From the NCBI RefSeq assembly GCF_003100395.1, contig NZ_CP029210.1:2170001-2234000 (forward strand): 64,000 nucleotides of DNA, in the 5' to 3' direction. A model generated the notes under the pieces. The model saw only the letters and a program-made list of their open reading frames with translations. It did not search any database and was not told the origin of the DNA. This DNA comes from Aquabacterium olei. GTDB lineage: Bacteria; Pseudomonadota; Gammaproteobacteria; Burkholderiales; Burkholderiaceae_C. Numbering within the stretch: position 1 is the first letter of the stretch; each line of letters begins with the position of its first letter. The translations under genes were made by a program, and so were the position numbers. This document shows positions 41,653-49,291 of this stretch, piece by piece.

Positions 41653-42246
41653 ATGGCCCGCACCGCAGACAAGACCGACATCCCCCGCCGCCTCGCCGAG
41701 GCGGGCTACACGCTGTTCAACCAGCTTGGCTACAACGCCACAGGCATCCAGCAGATCACCGAGGCGGCCGGCGTACCGAAGGGCTCGTTCTACAACCACT
41801 TCGACAGCAAGGAAGCCTTTGCCGCCCAGATCATTCGCAACTACGCGGTGTGGATGGGCCGGCGATGGGAAGCCATCATGGCCGACGCCCCCGAAGACCC
41901 GCTGGACGCCCTGCGCCACCTCTTCAACGCCTTCATCGCCCACCACGAGCAGGCCAGCTGCCCCGGCTGCCTGGTCGGCAACTTTGCCGCCGAAGTGAGC
42001 GAAACCAGCGACACCTGCCGCACCGAGCTCGCTCACGTGATGGGCCAATGGCGCGAGCGCCTCGCCGAGCTGATCGAACGCGCGCAGCAGGCCGGCCGCA
42101 TCCGAACCGACCTGCCCGCCCTCACGCTGTCTGCCTTCTTCTGGGACAGCTGGGAAGGCGCCGTGCTGCGCATGAAGGTCGAACACAGCGCCCAGCCGCT
42201 GAAGGACGCGGCCAGCCTGATGCTCGACACCTTTTTCCGTCCCTGA
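41653..42246 (+). CDS. TetR/AcrR family regulator, NemR-like
   Basis: Repressor of 197 residues. The N-terminal helix-turn-helix is GYTLFNQLGYNATGIQQITEAAGVPKGSFYNHFDSKEAF (split over about 18-56). The C-terminal region contains the Cys-rich CPGCLVGNFAAEVSETSDTC, which in NemR senses electrophiles and hypochlorite through cysteine modification. It lies 42 bases upstream of nemA on the same strand, the NemR-NemA arrangement. No Shine-Dalgarno sequence precedes the ATG and the predicted transcript starts at the ATG, so it is probably leaderless. Confidence 0.87.
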   Translation: MARTADKTDIPRRLAEAGYTLFNQLGYNATGIQQITEAAGVPKGSFYNHFDSKEAFAAQIIRNYAVWMGRRWEAIMADAPEDPLDALRHLFNAFIAHHEQASCPGCLVGNFAAEVSETSDTCRTELAHVMGQWRERLAELIERAQQAGRIRTDLPALTLSAFFWDSWEGAVLRMKVEHSAQPLKDAASLMLDTFFRP

Positions 42247-42288
42247 ACGTCTGTCAGGCACATCCCTTCCCTACTCCGAGGAAACCAC

Positions 42289-43398
42289 ATGGCAAGCCAA
42301 ACCGCTCTCACCGCCGACGCCCTGTTCCAGCCCTTCCAACTGGGCGACATCACGCTGGCCAACCGCATGGTCATGGCCCCGCTGACCCGCAACCGCGCCG
42401 AAGCCGGCAACGTGCCCGGCCCGCTGACGGTCGAGTACTACGCCCAGCGCGCCAGCGTCGGCCTCATCGTGGCCGAAGCCACCCAGGTGTCGGCCCAGGC
42501 CCAGGGTTATGTCTCGACCCCCGGCCTGCATACCGCGGAGCAGATTGCCGGCTGGAAGAAGGTCACCGACGCGGTGCACGCCAAGGGCGGCAAGATCTTC
42601 GTGCAGCTGTGGCACACCGGCCGCATGTCGCACAACGCCTTCCAGCCGGGTGAACAGGCCCCGGTCGCACCGTCGGCCATCCGCGCCAACGCCAAGACGT
42701 ACATTCCTGGCCAGGGCTATGTCGACACCTCCGAGCCGCGCGCACTGGAAACCAGCGAGATCCCCGGCATCGTCAACGACTTCCGCACCGCCGCCCGCAA
42801 CGCCATCGAAGCCGGCTTTGACGGCGTCGAAATCCACGGTGCCCACGGCTACCTGCTGGACGCCTTCCTGCGTGATGGCTCGAACAAGCGCACCGACATC
42901 TACGGTGGCCCGATCGAGAACCGCGCCCGCTTCCTGCTCGAGGTGATGGCCGCCGTGATCGGCGAGATCGGCGCCCAGCGCGTCGGCGTGCGTCTGTCGC
43001 CCGTGTCGCCCGTCAACGATTCGAGCGAAAGCAACCCGCAGCCGCTGTTCGAGTACGTGGTCCGTGAGCTGGAGAAGCTGCACCCGGTCTACGTGCACGT
43101 CGTCGAAGGCTATACCGGTGGCCCGCGCGACAACGCCCCGTTCGATTACGACGCCCTGCACAAGCTGTATTCCGGCGTCTGGATGGTCAACAACGGCTAC
43201 ACCAAGGAAATGGCGGCCGAGGCCATCACCAGCGGCAAGGGCGATCTGGTGTCGTTCGGCCGCGCGATGATCACCAACCCCGACCTGCCGCGCCGCCTGA
43301 AGGAAGGTGCGCCGCTGAACGAACTGTTCAAGGACGCGCCGCTGTACGGCGGTCAGGGTGCCCACGGCTACACCGACTACCCGGCCCTGCCCGCCTGA
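42289..43398 (+). CDS. nemA: N-ethylmaleimide reductase / old-yellow-enzyme family alkene reductase
   Basis: FMN-dependent flavoprotein of 369 residues that reduces activated alkenes, nitro compounds and quinones with NADPH. The N-terminus LFQPFQLGDITLANRMVMAPLTRNRA binds FMN; the substrate-site pair is in the DGVEIHGAHGYLLDAFLRDG segment near 178-197; GGPIENRARFLLEVMAAV and SFGRAMITNPDLPRRL complete the barrel. It lies behind its likely regulator, so induction by electrophiles such as maleimides or methylglyoxal is expected from the E. coli model. Confidence 0.92.
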   Translation: MASQTALTADALFQPFQLGDITLANRMVMAPLTRNRAEAGNVPGPLTVEYYAQRASVGLIVAEATQVSAQAQGYVSTPGLHTAEQIAGWKKVTDAVHAKGGKIFVQLWHTGRMSHNAFQPGEQAPVAPSAIRANAKTYIPGQGYVDTSEPRALETSEIPGIVNDFRTAARNAIEAGFDGVEIHGAHGYLLDAFLRDGSNKRTDIYGGPIENRARFLLEVMAAVIGEIGAQRVGVRLSPVSPVNDSSESNPQPLFEYVVRELEKLHPVYVHVVEGYTGGPRDNAPFDYDALHKLYSGVWMVNNGYTKEMAAEAITSGKGDLVSFGRAMITNPDLPRRLKEGAPLNELFKDAPLYGGQGAHGYTDYPALPA

Positions 43399-43440
43399 CA
43401 TCGGACACCCGTTTGATGGGGGAGATGGCGACAGCCTGAT

Positions 43441-43469
43441 TTGACAAGGAACGTTGTCACAACCAGAAT
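43441..43469 (+). promoter_or_regulatory. Sigma-70 promoter with inverted-repeat operator before the MAPEG gene
   Basis: TTGACA (43441-43446, consensus -35), 17 bases, CAGAAT (43464-43469). A perfect inverted repeat TGACAA-N6-TTGTCA (43442-43459) covers the -35 and half the spacer. Start near 43476; ribosome-binding GGAG at 43491-43494. Confidence 0.65.
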
Positions 43470-43499
43470 CTCGCCACCCCTCATCCAACAGGAGACAAG

Positions 43500-43907
43500 A
43501 TGTCCATTGCCAACACCTGCGTGCTGGTTGCCGCCGTGATGCCCGTCGTCACCATGGGCCTGGCCAAGGCCAGCACCGTGGGGCGCAAGCGCCGTGACGG
43601 CGGCTACGACAACAACAACCCGCGTGAATGGGCTACCCAGTTGCAAGGCTGGCCGGCCCGCGCGGCGGCGGCGCAGAACAACGGCTTCGAAGCACTGCCG
43701 CTGTTCGTGTTTGCCGTGCTGGCAGCCCAGGCGGCGGGTCTGGATCAGGGCCGCACCGACATGCTGGCCATGGCCTTCATCGGCATTCGCGTGGTGTACA
43801 CGGCGCTGTATCTGGCCAACGTGGCGGCGCTGCGCTCGCTGGTCTGGGCCGCGGGCCTGGGCGTCACCATCGCCATGTTCGCGCCGACGCTCAAACTGCC
43901 GTTCTGA
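43500..43907 (+). CDS. MAPEG family membrane protein
   Basis: The 135-residue product has four hydrophobic segments (about 5-20, 62-80, 86-104 and 112-128) and the MAPEG signature loop GGYDNNNPREWATQLQGWPARAAAAQNNGFEALPLF (split across 37-71), in which the Gln/Asn/Glu residues are conserved. Eukaryotic members are glutathione transferases or peroxidases; bacterial ones are mostly uncharacterised. GGAG five bases upstream gives a clear start. Its own promoter and a palindromic operator lie upstream, so it need not depend on nemA transcription. Confidence 0.82.
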   Translation: MSIANTCVLVAAVMPVVTMGLAKASTVGRKRRDGGYDNNNPREWATQLQGWPARAAAAQNNGFEALPLFVFAVLAAQAAGLDQGRTDMLAMAFIGIRVVYTALYLANVAALRSLVWAAGLGVTIAMFAPTLKLPF

Positions 43908-43924
43908 GCGTGCGCTGGGGTTAA

Positions 43925-43956
43925 GCTCCACGGCCTGAACAGCCGTACCGTGGAGC
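43925..43956 (+). promoter_or_regulatory. Hairpin that sequesters the yceH ribosome-binding site
   Basis: GCTCCACGG (43925-43933) pairs perfectly with CCGTGGAGC (43948-43956). The GGAG that would serve as Shine-Dalgarno for yceH (43952-43955, six bases before the ATG at 43962) lies inside the right arm and pairs with CTCC of the left arm. Confidence 0.55.
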
Positions 43957-43961
43957 CCTGA

Positions 43962-44645
43962 ATGCAACGCCCCCTGACCCCTGAAGAGGCCCGTGTGCTG
44001 GCCGTGCTGGTCGAAAAACAGCACACGGTGCCCGACAGCTACCCGCTGTCCCTGAACGCCCTCACCCTGGGCTGCAATCAGAAGACCGCCCGCGACCCGG
44101 TGATGAACCTGAGCGAGGCGGATGTCCTGGCGGCCGTCAACGGCTTGAAGGAACTCAGCCTGGTGAGTGAAGTGAGCGGCAGCCGCGTGGTGCGCTTCGA
44201 CCACAACGCGGCCCGAGGCCTGGGCGTGCCCAGCCAGTCGGTGGCCCTGCTGACGATGCTGATCCTGCGCGGCCCGCAGACCGCCGCCGAGTTGCGCCTG
44301 CACTGCGAGCGACTGCACCGCTTTGTCGACATTTCATCGGTCGAAGGCTTTCTGGAAGAACTCGCCGAGCGCGAGCCGCACCGCGTGGTGAAGCTGCCGC
44401 GCGCCCCAGGCGCCCGCGAGGCCCGGTGGGCCCATCTGCTGTGTGGTGAACCGACCATGCCGCTGGCCACCGCATCGGCGGTGCAGGCCCCCGCCGCGCT
44501 GGAAGCCGAGGTGGCCTCACTGCGCGACACGGTGGCCACCATGCAGACCGCCCAGGCCGCTCAGGCCAGCGAGATCGATCGGCTGCGCGCGCTGGTGCAA
44601 CGCCTGGCCGCCGAACTCGGCGTGTCGACCGAACCCGACGCCTGA
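43962..44645 (+). CDS. YceH family protein (DUF480)
   Basis: The 227-residue product matches the YceH/UPF0502 family: PLTPEEARVLAVLVEKQHTVPDSYPLSLNALTLGCNQKTARDPVM (split across 3-48), a tandem winged-helix fold as known from a Shewanella structure, and TMLILRGPQTAAELRLHCERLHRF in the second half. The C-terminal 40 residues form a coiled coil (AALEAEVASLRDTVATMQTAQ). The role is not established; DNA binding is possible. Its ribosome-binding site is buried in a hairpin. Confidence 0.87.
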   Translation: MQRPLTPEEARVLAVLVEKQHTVPDSYPLSLNALTLGCNQKTARDPVMNLSEADVLAAVNGLKELSLVSEVSGSRVVRFDHNAARGLGVPSQSVALLTMLILRGPQTAAELRLHCERLHRFVDISSVEGFLEELAEREPHRVVKLPRAPGAREARWAHLLCGEPTMPLATASAVQAPAALEAEVASLRDTVATMQTAQAAQASEIDRLRALVQRLAAELGVSTEPDA

Positions 44646-44653
44646 TCGGCAAC

Positions 44654-45415
44654 ATGGACCTCGCTCACCTGCTGGCCACCGTGACCCTGGGCCCCGTGTT
44701 GCTGATGCAGGGTCGCGGCGTGCGCAAACGAACCCCGCGCCTGCCAGAGGCCGCCGGCCCACGCGCAGGCCACCGTGGCGCGGGCCCCGACCTGCGCTTG
44801 CTGATCCTGGGTGACTCGGCCGCAGCTGGGGTCGGATGCGATCACCAGGACGATGCCGTGTGTGGCCATCTGGTCCGGCAACTGGCGGACCACCACACCG
44901 TGCACTGGCGACTGGAAGCGCAGACCGGCCGCACCACGGCTGACACCCTGGCGCACCTGCGTTCACTGCCACGCGAGCCCGCCGACGCGGTGCTGGTGTC
45001 CCTCGGTGTGAACGACGTGACGGCCGGGCTGCACACCGGCACCTGGCTGGCGCAACAGGCCGAGTTGGTCGGGCAGTTGCGCGCCCTGTGTGGCGCGCCG
45101 CAGATCTGGCTCACGGTCGTTCCGCCCATGGGGCATTTTCCTGCGCTGCCGCAGCCCCTGCGCGGCTACCTCGGCGCGCAGGCCCGTCGCTTCAACACCG
45201 CACTGACTCGCTGGGCCGGCACACAGCCCGACGTGGCCATCCTGAACCCGGCGCTGCCGCTGGACCCAACCCTGATGGCGTCAGACGGGTTCCATCCAGG
45301 CCCGGCTGCGCACCGCGCCTGGGCCCAGGCGGCGGCCGACGCCATCCAGGCCAGCCGGTTCAGTGCGCAGACCACGCTACGCCCAGCGCCACCAGCACCG
45401 GCGTCAGCAGCGTGA
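44654..45415 (+). CDS. SGNH/GDSL hydrolase family protein
   Basis: Lipase/esterase-type hydrolase of 253 residues. Block I is LLILGDSAAAGVG (Ser nucleophile), block II is the Gly in RLEAQTGRTT, block III is SLGVNDVTAG (Asn) and block V is DGFHPGPAAH (Asp and His). The first 50 residues have a short hydrophobic stretch (MDLAHLLATVTLGPVLLMQG), perhaps a membrane anchor or signal, followed by a basic linker. Close relatives act as thioesterases or acylhydrolases. It starts eight bases after yceH and its last 56 bases overlap, tail to tail, the prenyltransferase gene. Confidence 0.83.
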   Translation: MDLAHLLATVTLGPVLLMQGRGVRKRTPRLPEAAGPRAGHRGAGPDLRLLILGDSAAAGVGCDHQDDAVCGHLVRQLADHHTVHWRLEAQTGRTTADTLAHLRSLPREPADAVLVSLGVNDVTAGLHTGTWLAQQAELVGQLRALCGAPQIWLTVVPPMGHFPALPQPLRGYLGAQARRFNTALTRWAGTQPDVAILNPALPLDPTLMASDGFHPGPAAHRAWAQAAADAIQASRFSAQTTLRPAPPAPASAA

Positions 45416-46295
45416 GCGCCACGTTGCGACCCAGGGTGGGCAGCAAGGCCTCCGGCGCATCGGCATGGGCGGCTGCACCGCGCCACACCTGCCAGGCCAG
45501 CGGCAGGGTCAGCAGCCCTGCCATGGCACTCACTGGCAGCAGCCGGGCCGCCACCATGCTGGCCAGCAACGCGTAAGCCAAGGCACTCTGCAGCCCGATG
45601 AGGTGGGCGCAACGCCGGCGCCCCCACTGCATCGGCAGCGTGCGGCGCCCCACCGACCGGTCGGCGTCCACATCCGGGAACTGATTGAGCAACAGCAGGT
45701 TGTTGACCAGGAAGAACGGCAGCAGGGGCAGCAGCCAAGCCACTGTCGACGCCTGCACGCCCACCAACACCGACACCGTGCCCCAGCCCATCAACGGCCC
45801 GAAGCCCAGGCCCGGCGCGATCAGACACAGCCAGGGATGACGGGTGACCCACGGCGTGTAGGCGGCCGCCAGGCCCAGTCCCGCCACGCCCACCGGCAAC
45901 AGAACCGGCCAGGCGGCCCCATGCCGCGACAGCAACCACAGGCCCGTCAGGCCCGCCAGTGCCAGACAGCCCGTGCCCATGCGCCAGGCCAGCGGCACCA
46001 GCCCGGGGTGAGCCGGCAGCGCGCCACTGCCCCCACTGAACGGGGTGCGCTGCGTGCGCAGATCCAGACCGGACCGGAAATCGTGATGCTCGTTGAGCGC
46101 GTTCACGCCCACGTGCGCCGCCAGGGCGCCCAGCACCGCGGCCACACCGTCCACCAGCGACAAGCTTAATCCCTGAGCCTGCGCGGCCAGATGGCACCCG
46201 GCCAGGGCCAGCGCCATGCAAGCGGGCGTCAACAGCAGGAAAGGCAGCCTCGCAGGGCCCCACCAGGGCAGCCCGCCACGCTCGTGCGCCATCAC
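45360..46295 (-). CDS. UbiA/MenA family prenyltransferase
   Basis: Polytopic membrane enzyme of 311 residues that attaches polyprenyl diphosphate to an aromatic ring. The first Asp-rich site is NEHHDFRSGLD near 70-80 (N-x3-D-x4-D type) and the second is NQFPDVDADRSVGRRTL near 206-222. Eight to nine hydrophobic segments are spread over the chain. MenA is the closest functional model, but no other menaquinone gene is present in the window and the ring substrate is unknown. It is downstream of, and on the same strand as, the DUF1415 gene (15-base gap). Confidence 0.83.
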   Translation of the reverse strand: MMAHERGGLPWWGPARLPFLLLTPACMALALAGCHLAAQAQGLSLSLVDGVAAVLGALAAHVGVNALNEHHDFRSGLDLRTQRTPFSGGSGALPAHPGLVPLAWRMGTGCLALAGLTGLWLLSRHGAAWPVLLPVGVAGLGLAAAYTPWVTRHPWLCLIAPGLGFGPLMGWGTVSVLVGVQASTVAWLLPLLPFFLVNNLLLLNQFPDVDADRSVGRRTLPMQWGRRRCAHLIGLQSALAYALLASMVAARLLPVSAMAGLLTLPLAWQVWRGAAAHADAPEALLPTLGRNVALTLLTPVLVALGVAWSAH

Positions 46296-46310
46296 GCAGC
46301 CCTTTCCACC

Positions 46311-46919
46311 TCAGTGCGCGGCAGCGCCACCTTCCTCGGCACCAGCGTTCGGCGCGGCCTCGGCCAGCCAGAGCTGGCGCCAGCCTGCATGGCCCAGCCG
46401 CTGCAGCGTCGCGATGTTTGTCTCGTAGATGTCGGCCGCATCGGGAAAGGCTGCCACCGCCTGCGCAATGCTGCTTTCTCGCAGCAGATGCAAGGTCGGG
46501 TATGGCGCCCGGTTCGAGAAGTTCTCGATGTCGTCGGGTTCGCTGTCGGCGAACTGGTAATCGGGGTGAAAGCTGGCCACCTGCAGCTCACCGTCCAGTT
46601 CCATCTCCTCGACGATGGCGTCGGCCACATCGAGGAAGTCATTGAAATCGAGGAAATCGCCCAGCACCTGCGGATGGATCAGCAGCGTCGTTTCCACGGC
46701 CTCCGGATCGGCATCGCGCAGCAGGGCCAGTTCGGCCATCAGCTCCTCGGCCAGGGCCTCGGGCGTGGTCGCCGTCGACACCACGTAGCGGATCTGCTGT
46801 TTGACGTGCACGGCCTTGGCAAACGGGCAGAGGTTCAGGCCGATCACGGCCTTTTCGAGCCAGTTGCGTGTGGCTGCCGTCACGGCGGCAGCATCGGTGT
46901 CGGTGGGGGTGTAAGGCAT
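46311..46919 (-). CDS. DUF1415 family protein
   Basis: The 202-residue product matches the DUF1415 family of unknown function. Diagnostic stretches are [20 protein letters not shown] near 18-37, with a conserved Cys, [22 protein letters not shown], and [30 protein letters not shown] (split). The ATG at 46919 was preferred over one 15 bases earlier. It is head to head with the MOSC gene (17 bases between start codons), which leaves almost no room for separate promoters outside the coding sequences. Confidence 0.83.
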   Translation of the reverse strand: MPYTPTDTDAAAVTAATRNWLEKAVIGLNLCPFAKAVHVKQQIRYVVSTATTPEALAEELMAELALLRDADPEAVETTLLIHPQVLGDFLDFNDFLDVADAIVEEMELDGELQVASFHPDYQFADSEPDDIENFSNRAPYPTLHLLRESSIAQAVAAFPDAADIYETNIATLQRLGHAGWRQLWLAEAAPNAGAEEGGAAAH

Positions 46920-46936
46920 GTGGCATTCTCCCACGC

Positions 46937-47467
46937 ATGCTGTCCTCTCCCACGCTGCGTGACCTGGCCTGCCAGTTCCCCCGCCCTGGCCGAATTGAAG
47001 CCGTGTTCGTTCGTCCCCGGCGGCTCGCGCCGGTCGAGCGGGTGGGCCATGTTCAGGCGCTGGCGGGTCGCGGCCTGATGGGCGACCGCAGCGCGGCCCG
47101 GGCGCCGACGCGCCCCGAAGGCGGCAAGCGCCAGGTCACGCTCATCCAGGCCGAGCACCTGCCTGTGGTGGCTGCGCTGATGCAGCAGCCCGCGGTGGAC
47201 CCGGCCCTGTTGCGCCGCAATCGGGTCGTGAGTGGCCTCAACCTCCTGGCGGCCCGCGCCCTGTTCAAGGATGCGCCCCTGCAGTTGCGCATCGGGGACG
47301 AGGTGGTGCTCGAGCTGACCGGCCCATGCGATCCCTGCTCACGCATGGAGGCCCTGCTCGGTCCTGGCGGCTACAACGCCATGCGCGGGCACGGCGGCAT
47401 GACGGCACGGGTGTTGCGTGGTGGGATGATCCGCGAAGGCGACCCCGTCCGCTGCGAACCGGCCTGA
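46937..47467 (+). CDS. MOSC domain protein
   Basis: A single MOSC (molybdenum cofactor sulfurase C-terminal) domain of 176 residues. It has [60 protein letters not shown] and the conserved Cys motif [31 protein letters not shown] (split). Family members handle the molybdenum cofactor or reduce N-hydroxylated substrates (YiiM, YcbX). This fits with mog and nasA in the same window. The start was set at 46937; an upstream in-frame start would overlap the DUF1415 gene. Confidence 0.85.
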   Translation: MLSSPTLRDLACQFPRPGRIEAVFVRPRRLAPVERVGHVQALAGRGLMGDRSAARAPTRPEGGKRQVTLIQAEHLPVVAALMQQPAVDPALLRRNRVVSGLNLLAARALFKDAPLQLRIGDEVVLELTGPCDPCSRMEALLGPGGYNAMRGHGGMTARVLRGGMIREGDPVRCEPA

Positions 47468-47536
47468 TCGCGCACACCAGTCCCCCTCTTTCCGACCTTG
47501 ACGGGCCTGCGCCCTTCCCTGCCCTTTCTTCACACC

Positions 47537-48385
47537 ATGAGCTGGCTCGGCCACCTGACCCTGGACTACCGCCTCGACGGCGATCGCACCACCGCGCTGG
47601 ACCGCCACGATGGCCCCCTGCGCGTCCTGCAGCGTCTTTACCCGGAAGGCCCGCGCGTGTGCCACCACGTGCTGGTGCACCCGCCCGGTGGCATCGTCGG
47701 CGGCGATGTGCTCGACATCCAGGCCAACCTGGCTGCGGACACCCATGCGCTCATCACCACCCCCGGCGCCACACGCTTCTACCGCAGCAGCGGGCCGGAA
47801 GCCGTGCAGTCCCTCACCGCCCGCGTGGCCGACGGCGCCCGCCTCGAATGGCTGCCGCTGGAAACCATTGCCTACCGCAGCAGCGTGGCCACTAACCGCA
47901 TGCGCTTCGAGCTGGCGCCGGGCGCCGAAATGATCGGCTGGGACGTGCTGGCCCTGGGCTTGCCGGCCGCAGGCGAAGCGTTCGAGCAGGCGGCTTCGCC
48001 CGTGGGCAGCCGCTACACGCAGGAAATCGAGGTGCCCGGCGTCTGGCTGGAACGAGGCACCGTGCGCGCCGACGACACCGCCCTGCTCGACAGCCCGCTG
48101 GGCTGGGCCGGGCACCGGGTGATGGGCACCGCGTGGCTCGCGGCAGGCAGCCCGCTCGCGCGCGAACGCCGTGAGGCGCTGCTGGATCACGCGCGCCAGG
48201 CCGCGAGCGCCCATGAACTTGCCACCACGGCGGGCGCCACCAGCCCGCACGCCGAGGTCATCGTGCTGCGCGTGCTGGGCCCCCGGGTCGAGCCCGTGAT
48301 GCAGTTGCTTGCCCAGGTGTGGGCCCGCTGGCGCACCGAGGCCTGGCAGATCGATCCAGTGCCCCCGCGCGTCTGGCGCACCTGA
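47537..48385 (+). CDS. ureD: Urease accessory protein UreD
   Basis: UreD (UreH) is a chaperone that binds apo-urease with UreF and UreG during nickel insertion. The 282-residue product has HHVLVHPPGGIVGGDVLDI near 43-61, ITTPGATRFYRSSG near 74-87, WLPLETIAYRSSVATNRMRFEL and GWDVLALGLPAAGEAF, all hallmarks of UreD. The start is ATG at 47537; a TTG 39 bases earlier is in frame but without support. Normally ureD leads straight into ureA-ureB-ureC; here the next gene is a response regulator 156 bases on, and no other urease gene is in the window. Confidence 0.92.
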   Translation: MSWLGHLTLDYRLDGDRTTALDRHDGPLRVLQRLYPEGPRVCHHVLVHPPGGIVGGDVLDIQANLAADTHALITTPGATRFYRSSGPEAVQSLTARVADGARLEWLPLETIAYRSSVATNRMRFELAPGAEMIGWDVLALGLPAAGEAFEQAASPVGSRYTQEIEVPGVWLERGTVRADDTALLDSPLGWAGHRVMGTAWLAAGSPLARERREALLDHARQAASAHELATTAGATSPHAEVIVLRVLGPRVEPVMQLLAQVWARWRTEAWQIDPVPPRVWRT

Positions 48386-48541
48386 CGCGGTGCCCCCGCC
48401 CCCTCTTCTGCGCGGGCGACCGCGCGAAGCGGCCTGGCTGCAAGCCACTATCATGTGCGGTTGACAAACACGACCATGCAGCGGCCTTGAACGGCCACTG
48501 ACGCGGCCGCAAAAAACAAGAGCATTTCAAGGAGTCCGCCC

Positions 48542-49276
48542 ATGAGGGTCTTGCTGATTGACGACCACCCCCTGATCCTGTCCGCGCTGCAGTCGGTGAT
48601 TCAGGGCCTGGGCGACAACGTCACCGTCGACGCCGCAGACAGCGGCCATGCGGCCCGCCAGGCGCTGCGCACCCCGCCAGCCTATGACCTGGTGCTGCTG
48701 GATCTCCACCTGGGCGACGTCGACGGCTTTGACCTCCTGGCCGAGTTCCGGACGCTCTACCCCGCCCTGCCCGTCGTGGTGATCTCGGCGTCCGACCGCA
48801 CCAGCGATGTCATCCGCGCGATCGACATGGGCGCCATGGGCTTCGTGCCCAAGCGCGCCACCAACGAAACCCTGTTCGACGCCCTCCAGCAGGTCATGTC
48901 AGGCGGCGTGTACGTGCCGCCCATGAGCATGGGCGCCCACAGCCACACCCAGCTCAGCAGCTCGCCCGCCCTGCGTCAGGTACAGCGCGAGGCCGTCGAC
49001 TCCGGCTTCCAGACCATGCCCTCGCTCACCCAGTTGGGGCTGACCCCCCGGCAGGCCGACGTGCTGGGCCTGCTGCTCAAGGGCCAGCCCAACAAGCTGA
49101 TCGCCCGGGAACTGGGCCTGTCGGTGGAGACCGTCAAGGACCACGTGGCGGCCGTGCTGCGTGCCCTGGGCGTCAGTTCGCGCACCCAGGCGGTGATTGC
49201 CGTCAGCCAGATTCTTCAGAAGACGAGCGTGCCCGTGCCCACCGTGGGCGGCATGGGCGTCTGGCGCCCTCGCTGA
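48542..49276 (+). CDS. LuxR/NarL-type response regulator
   Basis: Regulator of 244 residues. The receiver has DD at 7-8, phospho-Asp54 (LVLLDLHLG), the switch Ser (VISASDRTS) and Lys (VPKRAT). A Ser/Gln-rich linker of about 30 residues precedes the helix-turn-helix LTPRQADVLGLLLKGQPNKLIARELGLSVETVKDHVAAVL (split across about 160-200). AAGGAG lies nine bases before the ATG. The hybrid kinase gene starts 15 bases after its stop; the pair resembles the betaproteobacterial regulator/kinase module with a histidine kinase bearing its own receiver. Confidence 0.9.
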   Translation: MRVLLIDDHPLILSALQSVIQGLGDNVTVDAADSGHAARQALRTPPAYDLVLLDLHLGDVDGFDLLAEFRTLYPALPVVVISASDRTSDVIRAIDMGAMGFVPKRATNETLFDALQQVMSGGVYVPPMSMGAHSHTQLSSSPALRQVQREAVDSGFQTMPSLTQLGLTPRQADVLGLLLKGQPNKLIARELGLSVETVKDHVAAVLRALGVSSRTQAVIAVSQILQKTSVPVPTVGGMGVWRPR

Positions 49277-49291
49277 CCCGGAGCCACCATC

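Noticed and set aside
48461..48466. TTGACA upstream of the response regulator at 48542 as a -35 element
   Set aside because: No acceptable -10 at 16-18 bases; a TATCAT lies upstream of it instead, so no promoter could be supported.
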